64,000 nucleotides of DNA, from NCBI GenBank assembly GCA_015183035.1, contig JACZZP010000009.1, forward strand, positions 248,001 through 312,000, written 5' to 3'. Of this stretch, positions 58,638-64,000 are shown piece by piece; position 1 is the stretch's first letter; every line of letters starts with the position of its first letter. Source of the DNA: Meloidogyne chitwoodi. Taxonomy: Eukaryota > Nematoda > Chromadorea > Rhabditida > Meloidogynidae. A program made the position numbers and the translations under genes. Under the pieces are notes generated by a model that saw only the letters and a program-made list of their open reading frames with translations, searched no databases and had not been told where the DNA came from.

Positions 58638-61600
58638 TTAATAGTCAACATCCCAACTTATAGGAGAAGAACTAGGACAAAAAGTGCTTACTAAATTAGC
58701 AAAATCTGAAAGACTATTATTTACATCATCAGAATCAAATGATAATGTTGTTAAACAATCATTATTGTTGTTGGATTGTTGTTGCTAAAATTTAAAAAAA
58801 AAAGTTTAAGACTCAAAAAGTTAAAATTCAAGACTCTATTTGTCAAAAAAGACATTAGAGTCTGAGGAAAATTAAAAAGAAAACGGTTAATATGAAAAGT
58901 AATGATAGACTCTAATGGCCAATTTTTTTTAAAGTTTTTTCCCCTTAATCTTCAAGACTCTAAAGGTATTAAAATTACTCGATGGCTATTAGACAATTGT
59001 TCAGTATTAGGTTGAAGAGTAAAATTATTGTTAGCAGCACAATTAGTAGCAATATTTGATGAAGAAGGTGTTGTTACTAAAAAAGAAAAAAGTTTAAAAA
59101 TAATTTTAAAAAAAATTTTTCCACCTAAACTAGAAAAATCTTCCATTTCAGTATTAGTTGTCAACAACTTGCAACTTTCTTCTCCAAAGGTAAATTGTTG
59201 TTGCATTTTTCTTCCGGAAAAGTTTAATTGTTTTTGTTGTTTTTGTTCTTTATTATTATTTGCTAATTCAATCATTTGTAATATTTGGCTAGCCAAACGT
59301 GCTGAGTTTATATCATTATTATTAGACATCCATCTATAAAGTGAATCTAATGTTTGTTTATCTTTTCCGATCATTAGAGCAGCTTCAGGAATATATACAA
59401 GTTTAGCAATTAATGCTAATGATGTTGGGGAAAGTTGGTCAAAGAATCGAAGAATTAGTTGAGGTGCCAAAAGTTTTGGTTGATTTTCATCAAGTTTTAT
59501 CCAACGAGCGGACAATTGATTAAAAATCTAAGATTTAAACATTAAAAAAGTTTGTTTAAAGTTTTAGTTTATTTGTTTTAATGTTTTGTTAAACAAAGCA
59601 TTTAAAATGTTTAATTTATTAAATAAAACATGTGTTTTGTCGATTATTTGTATGTTTTATTGTTAAACAAAACATTGTTTTTTGTTTCATTGATTTTGTT
59701 TTATTGTTAAATAACAAATTGTGTTTTGTTTCTTATTTGAATGTTTTTGTTTTGTTAAAAAACATTGTTTTGTTTCTTATTTGAATGTTTTGTTTTGTTA
59801 AAAAACATTGTTTTGTTTCTTATTAAAAATGTTTAATTATTATTAAAAAAACATTGTGTTTTGTTTCTTATTTTAATGTTTTATTATTTAAAACATCGTG
59901 AAAAACATTTTATATAATTAATATAACCTCTTTAAGTAAACCTTCATCACAAGTTAATAATTTAAGCAAATCCATACATCTTTGACACAATTCCCAACTT
60001 TCTGGAAGAGAATTTAATCCTTCAGTCAATAAAAGCACTGTTTGACTAACAAAAGAGCATTGTTTTGATTGTCTTAAAAGAGGAGCATCAGGTAATTGAG
60101 GAAAATTTGGAGAAAAATTAATGGAAAAATTAAATTCTGTCAAGAGATTTATATTTCCTTCTTGAGCAATATATTGAAGTAACTGAAGAAAAAATTTTTT
60201 TAGCCTTTAAAATAAATTTGGTGATTTAAAGACTCTAATGTACCCACCATAAGTGTTCGTCTAAGCAAAGGCCAATTTCTTTGTTTGTTTCTCATTTTCT
60301 CCAATAATATTTGTTTGTGTATTTCTTTTGTAATAATTTGTTGTTTAGCTTTTCCGGAAAAATCATTTCCTGAAGAGAGTGAACGCAAAAGTGAGAGAGC
60401 TCTTTCTTGAATATTATGCCTTTGTGTATTTCCCCCTAATGCTTCGTCTAATGCATTCATTTCATATAAAAGCTGAAATAGACCAAAAACTGCCCCCTTT
60501 TCAACCAAAAATTCTTTGTTTTTAGCATTATTTGCTGATAAATTTGCTAAAATGTCTGCGCAGCTTTCCTTCAATCGCATATCATTTGTGCCTTAATAAA
60601 ATAATTTTTAAAAATAAAAAGTTTCAATTTACCTAATAATTGAAGCAATTTTTGTAATAAATTATTAATTTTATGATCTTCTGAAGGGACATGACTTATT
60701 GCCCTAATACAATCAAAAAGTTGGCGCAATAGTCTCTGACTGGCTTGATCTAAATGTTTTTGTGCTGCTTCTAATAATCCAGCAGCAACTATTTTATTTG
60801 GATCCTTAAATTTTTGAAATATTAAATTTTAGGTATTTAAAAAAAATTTTTAATTAAAAAATATAACTTACCAAATGTACAACTTTATTTAGTAACTTTA
60901 CAGCTCTATAAAGAAGTGGTTCCTGTTGAGAATTTGCCAAAATATTAATAAGTTTTTGGTGTCCATTTAACCCAAGGAAGAATGACTATAAATAAAAGTT
61001 TAAAAATGTTAATAAAAAAAGTTCTGACCATTTGCTCACTATTTTTATTAATAAGCATATTTACAATGTCCGTCACAATATTTAAAAATTTTTCATTTTT
61101 GTCAGATAGCCAACACAATACTTTTGTTAATATTTTCATTTCACACATATAAGCAATAACTTTTCTTCCAATATGAATATCAGTCATTAAATTGTGCAAA
61201 ACTAGAAAGGCATATTTAAAACAAGAATGTTCTTGAATGCTAAATTTAAAAGAAATTTATTTAAAAAATTAATTAAAATAATAATTTACCCAATACAATG
61301 GACTAGTTCCTCAAGACAATCAGTCCCGTGAGCATTTAATGTTTTTACAAAAAGTTCACGCCCACTTGGTTCATTGTCAGAAATAAAATGTAAGGCTCTA
61401 AGAACATAGCAGGCAACCTTCTGAAAAAGAAAACTAAATCAGAATAATAAACATTTTTGAAAAATCAGAATATTTAATAAATATAAACATTTCCGGAAAT
61501 CAGAATAAACATTTCCGGAAAATCAGAAAATTTAATAAAAATATTTCCGGAAAATACTTCAATAAAATATATTTCTCAAATTAAATCAGAATATTAAAAA

Positions 61601-62966
61601 ACTTGCCTTATTCTTCTTATGTGTGCGCAATGTTCTTAATAATTCCTCTACTACTCTCTTCTCCCCAATTAAAGGACCATCAAATTGAGAACGTATTAAA
61701 CAAAGTTCTTTGTCTTTTCTGGCAATACTAATTAATATTGTCTAAAAATTAATTTTTTTATAAATTAAAAAAAAATAAATTTACAAGAGCACGTAAAACA
61801 ATCTCTTCAGATTCATCGTTAATAAGAGGAATTAATTCGGGAAGAACTTGACGCATTTTTTCAGGTTCTTCATGACGAATACTGCTTGGCATGTTCTTAA
61901 AAAAATAAAATTAATAAATTAAAAAAATAGAAAATTAAAATACCTGAAAATAAGGATGCTCCTTTAATCCAGGGAATTCATCAGGCAAAGAAGAAATTGC
62001 TGACATACAAGAAGCTGGATGAATTGAAGACATTACCGAGGGTGCCTAAAAAGAATATTTGTTGTTTAAAAAAAGATTTTATTTTTTTAAATTGACAAAC
62101 TGTGCTATGACTCATAGAGTGTACTCCACTGTCCTGAAGAGGCATTTGTCCAAACTGTTGCCATTGCTGAACTTTATTTTGGGAAGTTAAACATCTCCGT
62201 TGTTCGCGTAGTTTTTGTTGTTGTTCTTGTTGTAAATGCTGAGGATTTGGCTGTTGAATTTTTTGTAAGGTAGGAGTAATCGAAGGAGTTTGGGAGTGAC
62301 TTTAAAATTAAAAAAAAATTTATTTAAAAAATCAAAAAAATTTACTAACATTGAAGTTTCAATTTCCAACTTTTTAAACTCTTCAAAATTCGATTGAATT
62401 GATGGTTTAAAAGTTGCAAATGTTTGTTGAGGATTTTGAGGAGAAAAGCTTGGAGATGACCATTCTATTGAAGTATTGCTCATTAATGGAAGTTTTTGTG
62501 GTTGATCACTTAGACTGTGAAATTTAAAAAATAAAATTTAAAAAAGGTCAAAATGTCGAACTTTAAAAAAATGTCAAAGTTTAAAAAAAAATAAAATTTT
62601 CACATACTTAAAATTATTTAAAAAATTGCTGCTTTCTCTATGCTGCATTTGTTCATCCATAAATGGAACGGGAGTAAAGGCATTTTCAGATTGAGTAAAA
62701 GAAGAAGGTGGTAGAGGGGCAATTTCACTAGTCGCTTCCATTCTTTGGACAGGGGACGCCATTGGAGTGCTGCAACCAGGAAAAGAAGAATAATAATAAT
62801 TATGAGAGGAAGGGATAGAATTAGACAATGAAGAAGAATGTTGTTGTTCATTTTCTTCAGGCAAACACCAAAGATGGTTAAAATTTTGTTGTTGGTTTAT
62901 TTGTGGGGGGTGTTGTTGCCAAAGTTGTTGGTGATTATTATAATAATAATGATGATTATTGTCCAT
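58638..62966 (-). CDS. bar-1: Beta-catenin (armadillo-repeat signalling protein)
   Basis: Wnt-pathway co-activator and possible adhesion protein. There are about 14 exons from ATG at 62966 to TAA at 58638, about 800 residues. The N-terminus is His/Gln/Asn-rich. The next region contains an intact phosphodegron DSGVHS (62116-62133), matching the GSK3/beta-TrCP site DSGxxS. A long armadillo region follows: EEIVLRALTILISIARKDKE, RALHFISDNEPSGRELFVKT, HNLMTDIHIGRKVIAYMCEM, LLNKVVHLDPNKIVAAGLLE, and the conserved-type ADILANLSANNAKNKEFLVE. The C-terminus is Asn/Gln-rich, acidic and ends ISWDVDY. The last exon (58784-58638) was assigned by phase from the preceding donor (CATCGA|GTAATT). The degron favours the signalling (BAR-1-like) class over HMP-2 or WRM-1; exact orthology is inferred. 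Confidence 0.9.
58852..58918. repeat. Short inverted-repeat element in last beta-catenin intron
   Basis: It begins CATTAGAGTCTGAGG and ends TAGACTCTAATGG, with about 40 bp between. It belongs to the same family as 44091-44194. Confidence 0.65.
59560..59905. repeat. AAACATTGTTTTGTTT repeats in a beta-catenin intron
   Basis: About eight irregular repeats of AAACATTGTTTTGTTTCTTA with TTTGAATGTTTTG fill this otherwise unusually long intron. Confidence 0.7.
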
Positions 62967-64000
62967 AAATTTTTTCTTTATTTATTTATTGGAATGAAGA
63001 AGAATAGTAAATTAAACATTAAACTAAAAAAAATTAAAAAAAAAATTTTTTTTTAACTCTAAAATCCTCCTTTTTTAGAAATAATGACCTACATCAAATC
63101 AAAACGAATAACTTTTCACATAATAAACCTTAAAAATTTTAATTGATATCATTCGATAGAGCAGAAAATTTGCTACAAAATGCAATAAAAATTAAATTTT
63201 TAGATGTTAGGACAAAAAAGTTATAATTAAAAAACTGGCATTAATGGGAAGGATTGTTAAAGTTTTTTCGACAAGAAATTTTTTGTTTTAAAATTTAGCT
63301 AAAATTTTAAGAATAATTTTATTTTAAAGAAAAATCTTTTTACTATCCAATGATATCAAAATTATTAGAAAAGGTTGATTTTAGGATAAGTTATGAAGGC
63401 TAGACCCAAATTAGTTTTGATCATTGAACGATTTTATTGATAATTTATTAGCAGCTTATTAATTTTGGAAGGAAAACTCATTTTATTATTATTAACAAGA
63501 CGAAAAACAAGAAGAAATAGGGGCTAAACCATTAAATAAATATATACATTTACGAGTGAGGGCAGATTGATGTTAACGGGGAATAAGAAAAGTGATGACT
63601 TGTGAATACCCAGAAGATCAAATTTTAAAGATAAATCAGACAAAATCAGAAATTAAAATCAGAACAAAATCAGAAAATTAAATCAGAACAAAATCAGAAT
63701 AAAATTAGAACAAAATCAGAATAAAATTAGAACAAAATCAGAATAAAATTAGAACAAAATTTGAACAAAATTTGAATTAAAATCAGAATAAAATCAAAAA
63801 ATCAGAATTTTACCTAAAGAACTAAAGTATGTAACCTCTAAAGGTGTAGGAGGCGATTAATACTTAACATGCTTTTAAGTTGTTTAGTGATGTAGTTAGT
63901 TAATCGATGTGTTTGGTTAATTTCTCTCTTTTTCCTTCAATTAATTTACTTTTGCTCTCCCGATATTTTTTAATCACTTTTGGGTGGTAATAAAATATGA
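62967..64000. other. Upstream/intergenic region of the beta-catenin gene
   Basis: It contains a degenerate fold-back family copy at about 63080-63420 (ATATCATTCGATAGAGCAG on the left, CCAATGATATCAAAAT on the right). An AAAATCAGAATAAAATTAGAA array lies at about 63640-63800, the reverse complement of the TTCTGATTTT half-module. The beta-catenin promoter is presumably near 62970-63080. No other gene was seen. Confidence 0.55.

Noticed and set aside
58644..58785. Plus-strand open stretch after the collagen, ending in Leu/Cys-rich residues
   Set aside because: It is antisense to the last beta-catenin exon, whose minus-strand frame joins in phase to the preceding exon and ends with an acidic tail.

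Overview
The window looks like nuclear DNA of a nematode, most likely a plant-parasitic root-knot nematode (Meloidogyne-like). This is inferred from very high A+T, many introns of about 40-60 nt, a cuticle collagen, a nematode-type dTDP-rhamnose enzyme and nematode-style gene content; no species marker was seen. LAYOUT: 1-11.1 kb is gene-poor, AT-rich DNA with fold-back repeats and a minisatellite. 11.1-31.8 kb carries a rhodopsin-type GPCR (+), a multi-pass membrane protein (-), a BolA-like protein (-), a small single-pass membrane protein (+), a Pin1 prolyl isomerase (+), two divergently oriented paralogous cysteine-rich secreted proteins (- and +), a paired-domain (Pax) protein (+) and a small hypothetical gene (-). 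33.4-34.9 kb is dTDP-4-dehydrorhamnose 3,5-epimerase (-). 35.8-45.7 kb is one long gene of about 40 exons, the proteasome activator PA200/PSME4 (+), followed by 1.65 kb of simple satellite. 47.6-54.2 kb holds fumarylacetoacetase (-) and beta-arrestin (-). Between them lies a 784-bp hairpin made of two inverted copies of one PSME4 exon. 55.9-58.5 kb is a cuticle collagen (+) and 58.6-63.0 kb a beta-catenin (-) with an intact DSGxxS phosphodegron. FUNCTION: these are mostly unrelated housekeeping, signalling and cuticle genes; I see no operon-scale pathway. Pin1 and the small membrane protein may be co-transcribed. REPEATS: introns and spacers are full of a few recurring modules: a TCTGATTTTTCCGGAAAA core that has become tandem arrays in several genes, a fold-back element family, a TTAGAGTCTGAG inverted-repeat family, and three tRNA-like A-box/B-box sequences near or inside PSME4. 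The most interesting object is the PSME4-exon hairpin at 50852-51635, which if transcribed would form long double-stranded RNA homologous to the intact gene about 12 kb away. Exon boundaries were assigned by eye from reading frame and splice sites; junctions marked uncertain should be treated so.
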